Positions 43,956 to 56,739 of a stretch of DNA of 64,000 nt are shown here, piece after piece. Position 1 is the stretch's first letter; every line of letters begins with the position of its first letter. This stretch comes from Silene latifolia (Eukaryota; Streptophyta; Magnoliopsida; Caryophyllales; Caryophyllaceae). A program made the translations under genes and the position numbers. Below the pieces are notes generated by a model. The model worked only from the letters and a program-made list of their open reading frames with translations. It made no database searches and was not told the DNA's origin. The stretch is taken from positions 14,197,541 to 14,261,540 of the forward strand of contig NC_133537.1 in the NCBI RefSeq assembly GCF_048544455.1, written 5' to 3'.

Positions 43956-46127
43956 AATTGCCCCCTCGGGACCTTGTCACGTGCACCTCCCGGTGTCTTG
44001 ACGTGGTGGGGTCTCGATTTTGCTTTGACTTGGAAGTCGATGATGAGCGCCCTTACTTGTCGTAAGGATAACCCATTTTTTGTCACCCTGGCATTATCTA
44101 ACTTGGCGGGTGAATTTTTATTTGACTTGGAAGTCGAGTAGCGTACCCGACCTCTTCGTAAGGGTAGTAGCTTCTGGAATTTTTTGACGTCACCCTGTCA
44201 TTATCTGACTTGGCGGATGACACACATTTTTTTTCTTGTTTGACTTGAAAGTCATCAGGTACCCAAACTTGTCGTAAGGATGACCTATATTTTTTTTTAC
44301 GTCACTCTATCATTTTTTTTGATTTGGCGAGCGACCCTTTTTTTTTTTCACGCCATCCGCTAGTGTGTAACTTCACGGGTTAACGGGTGACACAAACTTG
44401 CCATATTGTTTAATTTTCCAATAAAGATACGAATTGAGTAATTGGCTTATTTTGTGATACCAAAACTCTATCCGACTACTTGTAAGTTTAGGAAAGTAGT
44501 ACTTTCCTAAGACTATTTCACCTAGGTTGGGTAACCTATATATATACACGAAACACGTCAATTCTGTCCATTGTGAGCACATGTTATCAGTGCAATCTTC
44601 TTCTTGACGGTATTTTATTTCTTTTGAAACTTCTTCCACGAGCAGAGAGAGCAATTTTCTTGCAAATTACCAACAAAGTCCATATAGGCACTACAATTTT
44701 CATGTGAATTGAAATTTTGTTCACTTTTTTTTTTTTTTTTTTTTACACGAGCAGACAAAACTCTCACACTGAAAATTGTTTCACCTTGATTTGTCACGTT
44801 CATCTTCATTGTGCGACAAATCCGACTGCTTTCGGTAAGTTCTTATTGCCTTTTCTTCTTCCTTGCTCTTGGTTTTGCTGTTTTTTTTTTTTATTTCCAC
44901 TCTGAACATGATTTCATTAAATTTGTATTTGAAATACGCACCACATCGTCCCCTGATTTCGTGAAAAACAGAGTGCGTGGACAGCCCCTGTTTTCGACCA
45001 ATTTTACATCATGGAGAATGATCTTTGACCCTAAAGCTTCCCATATTCACAAAATTTGCAGTCCCACGATTCCGAAACATCGAATAACTCGGATTTTCGT
45101 TATCGTTTGACCCCAACGACCTCAAAGAAAGACCGTCTCGAAACAATCACCCTTTATTTTGTATGCGTCATGTAGCTTTAGTTTGCCATGTATGTGCATA
45201 ATTTTACAACATATTGACGATACTTTCGATCGAATTCAATTCCTTAATGCAGATAACTATTTGTTCCGGGTTTTCAACTTTTGCGACGATACGAATTAAG
45301 AGCCACTGAGGTATGTGCATCTCGTCCTTCTCGTCTTTCGATTCGGCAACATCCTCTTGTCATCTCACAGCCTTACTGACGCCTAAGTCTTCTTTTGAAC
45401 TTTGATCCCACTCGAACTCCTCTTTTTTTTTTTTCAACCTAAATTGATCAAGGCTAAATTCCGCTGTGAATTGACTGAGCTTTTATAACGAGTAAAGCAT
45501 ATAAATCGTGGTAGACGAAACTTTATTGTACCGGAAAATCAAATTGATGCGACGAAACCATCGACGTCTCTTTATCCTAAAACCGGGTCGTTGATACTGC
45601 AAATTACGTGGCTAGCATTGTCGAATTGTATATCCTATAGCAGTGATGACGACGGGGATAGGAATGAAGGCGTGGCATATGAGAGTTAATGGCGTCGTTT
45701 CACACTCCCGTGAGAACTATGCACCAGCTGAAGGAAATTTTATCATGTTTGGGAAACATGGCCCTTTTTTTTTATATTATTATTCCTCTTATCACCCTTG
45801 ATGGTTGCATGGCTTTTTTTCTTAATTAATTGTCTCAACTCCACCTTTACTTTCTTCTGTTTCTTTTGCAGGTCATTATTTGGAGAGCTTGTTCGGATAC
45901 TTATATTTCGTCCGATTGGACCCCTTGAACTATCGAGGTGGTACCGCCATCTGAATATGTATTTTATTAATAGCGTACCCTCAAACTTGTGATTGTATGG
46001 TATCTGCATATTCGTGCCCCGTCTTGTCTCGTATTTTGTTTGTTGGAAGCATTGTGTGCAGGTTCATGTTTCGTCTTTCTAGCCAAGCGACTTCATTTAT
46101 CAATATTATCATGGAAGCCAATTTCAT

Positions 46128-46790
46128 TTGTTCACCGTTGAAGATTTATTACTTGTTAGGGTGAACCCATTTTTTGGGTCATCGCGACATGATGAAGACT
46201 TATTACTTGTCAGGGTGAACCCATTTTGGGTCATCACGACAAGTTGTGTCAGGGTGAACCCATTCGGGTCACGCGGCACAGTTTTGAAGACTTATTGCTT
46301 GTTAGGGTGAACCCATTTTGGGTCATCACGACAAGTTGTGTCAGGGTGAACCCATTCGGGTCATCGCGACACAGTTTTGAAGACTTATTGCCTGTTAGGG
46401 TGAACCCATTTTTGGGTCATCGCGACAGGTTGTGTCAGGGTGAACCCATTCGGGTCATCGCGACACACTTTTGAAGACTTATTGCTGTCAGGGTAAACCC
46501 ATCTTGGGTCATCGCGACAGGGCGAAGACTTATTACCTGTCAGGGTGAACCCTTTTTTGGGTCATCGCGACAGGTTGTGTCAGGGTGAACCCATTCGGGT
46601 CATCGCGACACACTTTTGAAGACTTATTGCTGTCAGGGTAAACCCATCTTGGGTCATCGCGACAGGGCGAAGACTTATTACCTGTCAGGGTGAACCCTTT
46701 TTTGGGTCATCGCGACGGGATGAAGACTTATTACCTGTCAGGGTGAACCCATTTTTGGGTCATCGCAACGGGATGAAGACTATTATTCCA
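46128..46790 (-). repeat. Tandem repeat array in the 3' region of D
   Basis: The plus strand shows about 13 units built on gtcagggtgaacccattt-gggtcatcgcgaca, alternating with gaagacttattacctgt. Units are about 47 or 95 bases when the two sub-types are paired. Each unit holds a short inverted pair (tgtcaggg and atcgcgaca sides). The array is non-coding; open frames across it are repeat artefacts. Confidence 0.85.
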
Positions 46791-47309
46791 TCACACCTCC
46801 AACTTACCCTCTCCCTAGGAGACCTTCCGGATGAATACACTTCTTGACTTGATGTCCCTTCTTCTTGCAAAAGCCTTCCTCATATTCTCTATATTAATAA
46901 CTTGTATTTGTCCCTTTTTTTTAGCAGGGCTGCAACTTGCAATGGACCTGACTCGTCGACTCCAAGAGAGTATGAGCTACTCCTGGATGGGTCATCTTGG
47001 GTTCCCTTTGGAGTTACCATGCAATGAACCCGCTCGTCGATTGTAAGGAAGTTCCAAGCCTTTATGTGCCAAAGTACTACACCATTTCATCACCTGTATG
47101 CGATGTGACCTCTTTTTTTTTTTAAGTGCCATCCAAGGCTAACCGTAAAGTAAAGAGTGTGAAAGCCCAACTCAAGTGGAACTCATCACCGATTAACATG
47201 GTCTTGGTTTTTTACAAACTTGGTTGATGATTGACTGTAATTTTAGCCGTACACAGTTTAAGCTCTTGCTGGCCAGGAGCAATTATTTTGTTGTAATTTT
47301 TTTTGTTTT

Positions 47310-47533
47310 TTTTGGTGTGGCTGCACTTGAACAAAGTGTTTGCTCAAACTGCCTACGTACTTGCAAAGCTACCAAGATGACAACTTACAAGATCAAGCCA
47401 ACGTAGTTCAAGGGAGGGAATTTTTTTTTGTTTGGAGGTGTGGCTGCACTTGAGCTACATGTTCACCCAAGCTGCCTACGTACCTGTGAAGTACAAAGTG
47501 TATTTCACAAGATCAAGCCGACGTAGTTCATAA
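47310..47533 (-). repeat. Two diverged 95-bp copies near D's integrase end
   Basis: Segments at about 47316-47412 and 47440-47533 share gtgtggctgcacttgа-type starts and end in caagatcaagcc-acgtagttca. A single inverted version of the same phrase sits at the same relative place in element A (21740-21830), so it is a lineage feature downstream of integrase. Confidence 0.7.
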
Positions 47534-47539
47534 AGGAAG

Positions 47540-47623
47540 GAGTATTTTTTTTTTGGAGTCTTTTTTTTTGTTTTTGTTTTTTTTTTGGAGATTTTTTTTT
47601 TTTTTTTGTTTTTTTTTTTTTTT

Positions 47624-47660
<37 letters not shown>
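47540..47660. repeat. Poly-T tracts
   Basis: A long, interrupted run of T. It yields spurious poly-Lys and poly-Phe frames on the two strands and may be an unstable or poorly resolved region. Confidence 0.85.
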
Positions 47661-50600
47661 AGTTTAACCTCTTGCTTAGGAACTTGGACTTGCAATTTAC
47701 GCTCTTGCTTAGGAGCCTTCACTGTTGGGATTTAAGAATAGTAACGCTTCAAAAACTTTCCATTGATTGGGCCTACTCGAACGCCGTCTTCATCCACGAT
47801 TTTGTAAGCACCATTTGTATAGACCTCCTGTACCACGTATGGACCATCCCACTTAGAGGTGAACTTGCCAACTGGCTTGTGAGAGGTGATGATTGGTCTT
47901 CGTACTGCAAGGACGAGGTCTCCTACTTGGAAAGAACGAGGGCGCACCTTTTTGTTGAATGCGCGTGACAACCTTGCTTGATGGCACTGGAGCTTTTGTT
48001 GAGCCTCTAATCTCTTTTCATCGAGAGCTTCCAACTCTGCTAATCGTAATTTGTCATTCTCATCATCGTGAGTCCCTCCGAATAGCAATGCGTAAGGAAG
48101 GGATCCGCAACTCCAAAGGCAACACGGCCTCCACTCCATACACCAACGCGTACGGGGTTGCCTGAGTAGGTGTTTTGTATGAGGTACGATATGCCCACAA
48201 CGCCTCACCAATTCTTTCATGCCAATCTCGCTTTGACTTTGCTACTACTTTTCTCAACAAATTGCAAAGAGTTTTATTAAAGGCTTCAGCCAAACCATTT
48301 GCAGAGGCATTGTACATGGATGACTTGTATTGTTTGAACTTGAATTTTTCTCCCAGACTTGTCATCAGATGGTTGAAAAATTGTTTTCCATTGTCAGTTG
48401 TGATACGTTGAGGTACACCATATCTGTAGATGATTTGGGTTCTAATGAAGTCCACAACATTTTCTTTCTTCACTTCCCGTAGTGTGATGGCTTCTGCCCA
48501 TTTTGAGAAGTAGTCAGTGGCAGCGAGGATATACTCGTGTCCATTTGAGGCCTTTGGAGTAAGAGGTCCCACAACATCAAGTCCCCAAGCTTCAAAGGGC
48601 CATGAAGAAACATGAGGATGCAACGGCCCGGCGGTTGGTGTATGAAGTTTGCGTAGAACCGACGGGGTTCACATTTTTTCGCAAAGTCCATACAATCTTG
48701 TACCATGGTTGGCCGCATAATACCCCATTCTCTTTACGCGATCATGAAGTTTAGGCCCATTGATGAGCACCACAAATGCCGAATGAGCTTCATGCATTGC
48801 TTCAGTAGCTTCGTCCTTGCTTAGACACCTCAACCATTGGCCTGAGAAAGAACGTCTGTAGAGTGTCCCTTTATAGTGAATGAACTTTGGAGCACGTCGA
48901 CGTATTTCTACCTTGTGTCTGGGATCATCGGGTAGTTTTTGGTGGTCCAAAAAATCAATGATAGGTTGACGCCAGTCATCTTCATCAACTGTGTAGACGC
49001 ATATCATGTTGGTTGTATCTACATTTTCCTCTTCTTCAAGCAATGATACTACCCAACGATTGCAGACTGGGACTTGCATAGACTCTTCTGCCCCCAGTGC
49101 CAAAGTGGCTGCAAGATTAGCAAGCGCGTCAGCCAACTTATTGGCACTCCTTGGCACATGACCAACATGGATGTCCTCAAGTTGATTCAACAGTTGTAAT
49201 GCCCGTTGATGGTAGGGAATCAAGTCTTCCTTTTTTACTTCATATTCACCAAGGACTTGGTTGACCACCAGCTTCGAGTCGTCGTAGATGTCCATATCTC
49301 TAACACCTATTTCGATCGCCATTTGGAGGCCGAGTATGAGAGCTTGGTATTCTGCCATATTATTTGAGCACAACTGAGTGAGCGTAAAGGAGTATGGCAT
49401 GAGATGATTTTGTGGAGTTACGAATACAACTCCGGCTCCAGCTCCGTCCTTCCTTGCAGCACCGTCAAAGTACATTTGCCATGGAGGTAGGACGTCCACA
49501 TAGAAAATTTCTTCTCCTGGGAGGTCATCTGAAATTTCCCACTCTCTTTGGCCTTTGGATGATCAGCAAAGAAGTCGGCGATAGCTTGGCCTTTAACATG
49601 ACCTTTTGAGGCACGAACACCAAGTCATCCGCTTAAGTAACATTGCCCATTTCGCAAGTCTTCAGGACAAGACTGGTCTTGAGAGTATGTACTTGATTGG
49701 ATCGGCTTTTGAGACCACGTGTATGGTATGCGCATGCATGTAGTGTCTCAACTTCTGGATGGCGAACACCAAAGCAAGACATATCTTCTCTATGGGCAAG
49801 TAATTCAACTCGGCTCCAACCAAGGTACGACTCAAGTAATAGAGTGCTCTCTCTTTACGGTCTTCAATTTCTTGAGCACACATTGCCCCCAGTGAGCGTT
49901 CTTGTGCTGCGATGTAGAGGACAAGTGGCTTTCCGGAATTGGTGCCCCCAAAGACTTTGGTGCACGCCAAGTACTTCTTGATGCTATCAAAAGCATTTTT
50001 GCATTTTTCATCCCATTGGAATGGAGCATCCTTTTTCATGAGATGGCTGAATGGTTGGCAACGTCCTGCTAGGTTAGATATGAACCTTCGAATGTATGCC
50101 AAACGTCCTTGCAATCCGCGCAACTCTTTTAACGTCTTTGGTTCCGGCATTTCGTTGATGGCTTTAATTTTTGTTTGGTCAATTTCAATGCCTCTATGCC
50201 TAACCACAAACCCCAAGAACTTCCCAGATGTGACACCGAACGCACACTTGAGTGGATTCATCTTGAGTTGACATTTTCTAAGTCTTTCAAAGACGGTTCG
50301 AAGGTCTTTGATATGGTCTTCTCTTTTCTTTGATTTGACAACCACGTCATCAACATAACACTCTATTATTTTATGCAGCATGTCATCAAAGATCTTTTGC
50401 ATTGCGCGTTGGTACGTAGCGCCAGCATTCTTCAATCCAAACGGCATGACTGTGTAGCAGAAGATCCCTTTTGGGGTTCGAAAACCTGTTGCTTCTTGAT
50501 CTTCGGGTGCCATATGTATTTGATTGTAACCAGCAGTACAATCCATGAATGAGAGGGCTTCATGACCAGTGGTTGCGTCAATCATCAACTCTGTAACTGG

Positions 50601-53600
50601 CAAAGGGAAGTCATCCTTCGGGCATGCATCATTAAGGTCTCTGAAGTCGACACATATGCGCAGTTGTCCATTCTTCTTTCTGACTGGGACAATGTTTGCT
50701 ATCCAAGTAGAATATTTGACTTCTCGAATGAAACCTGCTTCAATAAGTTTATTGACTTCCTTTTCAATTTCAGGTACAAGCTCCGGCCTGAAACGACGTT
50801 GAGGTTGCTTTTTGGGATTGGTGCCTTTCTTGATTGCTAGACGATGAACTGCAATTTTTGGGCTGAGTCCAGGCATCTCTTTATAGCTCCAAGCGAAGAC
50901 ATCTTTGTACTCGACCAACAACTTGTAGTACTCCTCTTCTTCTTCCTTAGTCAACAGAGCACTGACATAAATGGGCCGAGGATCTTCAATAGTTCCCAAG
51001 TTGAGTTCCTTGAGTTCATCTACAGTCGATTGCCCCCCGTCTTCAAGTGTTTCAAGGGCTTCATCCGCCTCAACTTCTTCGTTCTCATGAGGTATCTCTT
51101 CTACTGTGATGTGATATGACGACGTTGTAATTTCTAAGTCACTTGATTTCTTTGTATCACAGGGACGTGAGGATGAAGGCAAAAGCTGAGGCACAAGCTC
51201 TTCGGCATTCTTTTTTTCACGCCGCAAGAACTAGTACGCGCCTCCTTGCTTTGAGCGGCTCATGTTGGATGATATCCACTACTTGCATACGCTTCATGCG
51301 AGATGGTATTGCGCTTCTCAAGTCATCGCTTACTCTTACTTCTTCTTCATTTTGTGTTGCAGAAGTTGAGAGAGGACGACCCTTGCCACTATTCTTCTTG
51401 GGAGCCCCTAGTCGACTGAAGACTGTTTTTGATGGACCGCCCAAGCGTTCGTGTATTGCGCCTTTCTTGTTTATGCGCAACGAAGGTGTTGACACTTTGA
51501 CTTTACTTTCTCCTTGATTGCCAAGCCTAGCAAATACAGAAATGTGTTTGGCTGAAGCACTTGGTCTCCCTAACCTTGTGAATATAGAAGGGCGACACTT
51601 CTCTGCAGGTGGACTTATTCGATCGAAGACTGAAGATGGATGCATCTTTTCCTCTCTTTCATTTTCTTCGACCTCTTCTCTTTGTGATGTCCGAGAAGAC
51701 GTAGTAGCCCCTTTTCTACGAGCACCAATCTTCACAGCGCAGAGACTCATATCCGAGCCGGCCTGGTCACCATGAAGCTCCCATCTTGCTTGAACGCTTC
51801 ATGTTGCGCTTTGTTCAGACCGTACGGCTCAACTTCTATAACTTTGCCGAGAGGAGTCGGATTTGTAAAGTCATATCCAGCCTTCGCAAGTAGCTTGTAA
51901 GCATTGGAATCAAATATCCCCTTATTTTCCTCACTTGATGATTGTCTGGATGAACAGACGAAACCATTCGGAGGAGGTCTCACAATCTTCATTTGAGATG
52001 AACTTGGTAGAGGTGTAACGACTTTGGCCACCCATTCCTGCTTGAACACCAGACTTGATTTTTTATCCTTAGGCTCTATCTTTGGTGTTAGACACTCTGC
52101 AAAAGGACTCTCTCCATCTTTGCGGCGAGATTTTGGGATGTATCGTAATCTTTGGTGGTGTAGTTTTCTGCGGCGTCTCTTGCTTCTTGGGTGATGCAAC
52201 AGGAGTATCTGTTTTGCTGGCCTTGTCTACATCTTTCTTAACATCATTTTCTTTAGTAGGACTTGCAGCCTCATCCTCTTTGATGATGTTCTTTTCCCGC
52301 TTACCTCCTTTTCCTGTTGAAGAGATGGTGGTTGGCATGAACTCACTGGAAGTACCATTCTCTTCAAAGAATTTTGCATCAGCGAAGAAAGAGTCGACCT
52401 TAGAGAAAGGTTTGGCGTCTCCGTCTATTTTTCTTTCGCCACCACGATAATATTTCAAGCATTGATGGAGGGTTGAGGCGACAACTCCGTTTTCGTGCTT
52501 CCAAGGTCGTCCCAGCAATAGTTTGAACGATGTCTTGCCATCCATGACATGGAACAATGTGTCGGAAGAAAGATCACCCATGGTAAGGTTCACACGGATC
52601 ATGCCAACCGCACGCTCCCCATTCAAGTTGAAACCATGAATCATTGTTCGACTACTCGAGAGTTCATCCATTGTGATCCCTAATTCATTCATGGTGGATT
52701 TTGGCATGAGATTGACTCCTGAGCCTCCATCTATTAAGATGCGCTTGACCTTTTGCCCCGGATGTACCCGACACATAAAGTGGCCTGTTGTGAGGCTTGG
52801 ATCCAAGAAGTAAATCCTCATCTGAGAAACTCAAAGCTGCATTGCAGGAGACACATCCAGTTGATTGCTCAGGAGGCTCGCATTTTTCCTTCATCTTGCC
52901 TCGCGTACACCCCGGCTTCTCAAGTCCTTGAATTATCGCCTTACGCTTATCTTTAGGTAGATGAAAGATTTGTTTCCACCCCATGTTTGTAGGAATGGCA
53001 TCGAGAGCAGCCACTATTTCGTTCTCTTTTTCAGAATGAGACTGTTGTGGTGATACCGCATCATCTAGGCCCCTTTCCTCATTCTTCTTTTCATTGTCGC
53101 CACCTTGATGAGCGAGATGGTGCACGCAAAGTAACCTTGTTCATGAAATCTCGCGGGAAGAATTCTTCTAAGGTGACGGGACTTGGTGGTTCTTGTTCAG
53201 AGATCAATTGGCAAGACATGTGGTTTGACAACTATTTTGGAATTTTTCTTTCCCTTCGTCTTGCGAGGTTTCGTCTTCTTTGATTGTTTTCTTCGACGGT
53301 GAACAGTTCATTGCTATCGCGCTTTGTTTGTTTCTTTGACTTCTTGCGCGTAACCAAAGTCCAACCCTCATCGTCATCTTCATGCTTCTTTTCCTCGTTC
53401 TTATCCTGAGGAGGTAGTATTTCTTCCAATGACGTTGGAGGTAGTGACGACAATGACCCTTGGATCTGTAATGCCACAGGCTCAAAACTCCCGAACTGCA
53501 ACATATACACACATTGTCCTTGTTGTCTAATTGGCTCGTCAGGTTGCTCCAAGACTACAGTAGTTTGATTTGTAGTTACTGTGTCATCCAAGTCAAGAAT

Positions 53601-55314
53601 GATCTTCCCCTCCTTGGAGAGCTGCATGATCTTCTCCTTGAGTGTTATACACTTTTCAATAGGGTGACTCACCACTGTGATAACGGTGTAATTGGGATCG
53701 TTTGTCTTGTTTGCTTGCTCGGGCGCTTCGACTCAGGCAATTGTATAACCTTCTTCTCTAAGAGGTCATCGAGCATTCTAGACAAGTCAGAATCTGGGAA
53801 TGGGTATTTCTTAGCCTGCAATTCTTTCAATGTAGGCTTGTCTCGTTGGTAGTTGTAAGAGAATGACTCTTTCTTCTTTTCATACTTAGGCTTTGACGAT
53901 ATTTTCACAGTGCACTCTTTGGTTTCGACGACCATTGTTTCCTTTGTCGACGATTTGGAGTTCTTATCAGTTTTCTTGAACTCCTTCTTTTCACTTGGTA
54001 CCTTAGAAGAACTTGGTCGAGCACTACCATGTTCTTTGATTGTGATCTCCATGTCATGGGCGCGGGTAGCTGTGTCTTGGAAGCTCTTTGGCATGATCCC
54101 TTTCAGGATGTAAAGAATGTCCCATTTCATCCCGTTGACGCACATTTCAACTGCTGATGCTTCACTTAAGCGATCCTTGCATTCCAAACTCAGCGCACGC
54201 CACCTGTTGATGTAATCGACGACAGGCTCATCTTGCCATTGAGTTGTCTTTGTCAATTCGCTCATCCGACGACACGCCTGGTGTGTAGAATCTGTTGAGG
54301 AATTCATCTTCCATGTGACCCCAGCTGTCAATTGACTCGAGTCCGATCGTGTACCGGTCGAACGCGATCCCTTTAACGAACGAATCGCTTCACCAAACGA
54401 TCACCTTACATTTCCAAAGCATTGTTGCATGTCTCGACGAAGTGGGCGATGTGTTGCTTTGGGTTCCTCTTCCCGTCGAACTGTTGAAATTTTGGAGGCT
54501 GATAGCCAGATGGCATGCGCAGACTGTCAATCCTCTTAGTGTAAGGCTTGATGTAGCGTCCACTACTTGTCGAGCTATCATCCAACTGACACTTGATCGT
54601 CTTGGCTATTAACTCCTGCAGACTTCTCTTGGTGAAGTTCTTGATCTCATTCTTTGGCTTTTCCCTATCTTCGCCAACTTCTCTATCGCTATCAACATCC
54701 CTATCGGTGTCACCATGCTCGCTCTCGGCCTTCCTGTCACGGAGTGCCACCACCTCTTTTTGGAGCTCATCAATTTTTTTGTTCTTTTCTTCATTCTCCT
54801 TCATCATCTTCTCAAGGAGTTCATTCATTTTCTGCATTCGATCCTCAAGAGTATCACCACTTATCACCATGACTGAAGCGACGCTAGGAGTTGATGTTTC
54901 TTTCTTCTTTGGCGACGCCTTGGATTTGCAGGGGGAAGCCTTTTTGTCAGCCTTAACACTTCTACCCTCCTCGCGTGAAGGGGATGAGGCAGCCAAGAGT
55001 GCTGTAGCGGCAGCAGCTATGGAGGCGACAGAGAACTTGCGCGGCCTAGTTGGGACGTGTGCAGCGTAGATCGGCAAAGAAGCAAAGATTGACAAGCACC
55101 TTCTTCGCCATTCTTCTTGTGGAGATGCCGACTGATCGCGATCGGGGAGGTAGCACCATGGGGGTACCCTGCGGCAGGATATCTGCGTAGGTCTTTTGGA
55201 TGGACTGGAGGAGGTGCTTTGCTTGGTAGACATCTTCTTGTTTTGGTAGACTTGAATAAAACAAAGAAGAGAGAGATGAGAGGTAGAGATTTTCACGTCG
55301 GGTTCACCAAAATT

Positions 55315-55975
55315 TGTAATGACAAATTTTGTATTGCGATAATCGAAATACAAAACAAGGAAACAATTATATTTTATTAATAAATATCAAAAGTACGTGT
55401 ACAATCTCTAATGTATCCTCCGATTCTAATATCAGTAAAGGGGTACGTGTACGGGGTACACGTGAGGGTGCGCGTGTAGACAAATTTAATTGCTCTACAG
55501 GCGATGTAGATTTGATTTCTTGAGAGGGTCGGGATGACTTGAATCTCTCTTGAAGGTTTGAATTTGTGATTGAATATTCAACGCAGGCGGCACGATTTGA
55601 TGTGCTTGTTGACTGCTTGCAATGATTTTGACAGAGAGGATTTGTAGGAATTTGTACCTTGTTCTCTCCAGCTCCTTTGCAATTATGAATTTTTCAACCC
55701 TTTGAATGAATAAGGAGAGCTCTATTTATAGAGTTTTAAATCTCCTTGTTGGACTTTGGTGGTCACAGGCCCATTTGTGGGTTTATAAGCAACCTTGGCC
55801 CAAATTTGATTCTTTCTGGGTTTATTGATCTGAACAACTCCTTTTATAATCCGAATCGGCCCATATTTCATTTAATCGGGACAAAATAATTAAATTAAGT
55901 TAAAATTTGGTATTAACCCAAAATAATTAATTTATTTTATTTATTCGGCACATTAATAAATTTTCCGTGCCTACA
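55315..55975 (-). repeat. 5' LTR of element D, 661 bp
   Basis: Matches 43294-43955 with about ten differences by eye. It is followed on the minus strand by the primer-binding site. Confidence 0.93.
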
Positions 55976-56269
55976 AAGACTTCAAAGAAATTTCTATGGG
56001 AGAGTTGATGGAGAGGTTTGAAAATAATTTGGAGATGACTACACTGAGTTATTGAGTTTATAACCTTATAAGGCGTCATTGAAGATTTTTCCATACGGAA
56101 GTTATTATATACTGATGGTTTCAACTTTTAATATTTAAAAAACTCACTTTATTATATTGCGGAGTAAAACACACGTATATATAACGAGTCGTCTTTGTCA
56201 TTGCTCCGTTGTCAAGTTTCTCAACATTAGTAGCTACCACATTGTCACTTGCAGGATTTGATTTAAAAA

Positions 56270-56518
56270 AATAAATCAAAGTCGTCAAATAAATAAGGTA
56301 TTAACTAACTAATTTCTATGTATTTCAAGACTGTATATTTTTAAATGGATCAACAACTAATTGCTTCGCCATGTCACATTAAAAATATGCAAAATCACAT
56401 TTAAATATGTCACGTCACATTAAATTTTAATCTAGGTGGCTTTTTGGATCCTACGTGGTTTTGTCTAGGTGGCGTTTATTTGTCATTTTAGGGTAGCCTT
56501 TTAATTATATTTTATAGA
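56270..56518 (-). mobile_element. Helitron-family 5' segment, minus strand, copy 1
   Basis: On the minus strand it starts TCTATAAAATATAATTAAAAGG after an A, with the gacaaataaacgccacct phrase. It matches 40383-40500 and then 39640-39725. No 3' terminus is identified; the match fades near 56270. Confidence 0.5.
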
Positions 56519-56559
56519 TAATCATGTACTTGCTAAGATTCTAATGGTGAAATGAGATA

Positions 56560-56722
56560 CTTTTGGCTTGCATTTTTATTTTATTTATAAATTTATAAAT
56601 AAATGAATTAAATCAATGTCATATAATAAATTGATAATCCATATCACATTAAAAATTTCATGTCACATTAAAACTTGCCATGTTACATTATTTTAGTTAG
56701 CCTTTTAATTAGATTTTATAGA
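56560..56722 (-). mobile_element. Helitron-family 5' segment, minus strand, copy 2
   Basis: On the minus strand it starts TCTATAAAATCTAATTAAAAGGCT, like copy 1 just to its left, followed by repeated atgtgac-atg phrases. Two starts of one family 200 bases apart suggest tandem or nested insertion. Confidence 0.4.
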
Positions 56723-56739
56723 TAAATACTTCAATCTTA

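Larger units (their letters stand above)
43294..55975 (-). mobile_element. Element D: Tat-lineage Ty3/gypsy LTR retroelement, minus strand
   Basis: A fossil retroelement with LTRs at 55315-55975 (5') and 43294-43955 (3') and the target duplication aagac at 43289-43293 and 55976-55980. The primer-binding site matches that of element A (minus strand ttttggtgaacccgacgtg, ending near 55297), and the polypurine tract is at 43956-43968. Parts along the minus strand: gag region about 55240-53200, protease about 52850-52450 (DGGSGVNLMPK), reverse transcriptase and RNase H about 51000-49660 (YVDDVVVKS), archaeal-type RNase H about 49500-49150 (FDGAARKDGAGAGVVF), integrase about 48850-47735. The Pol protein is very similar to that of element A. 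A long non-coding 3' region (47690-43970) replaces A's antisense block. It is broken, with roughly five to ten interruptions, and holds no nested element. LTR divergence is about 1-2 percent by eye, so it is somewhat older than element A. Confidence 0.93.

Noticed and set aside
46128-46790. Regular repeats that look CRISPR-like
   Set aside because: This is plant nuclear DNA inside an LTR retroelement, spacers are themselves repeated, and there are no cas genes.
47528-47722. Poly-Lys and poly-Phe frames
   Set aside because: They are translations of the poly-T tract.
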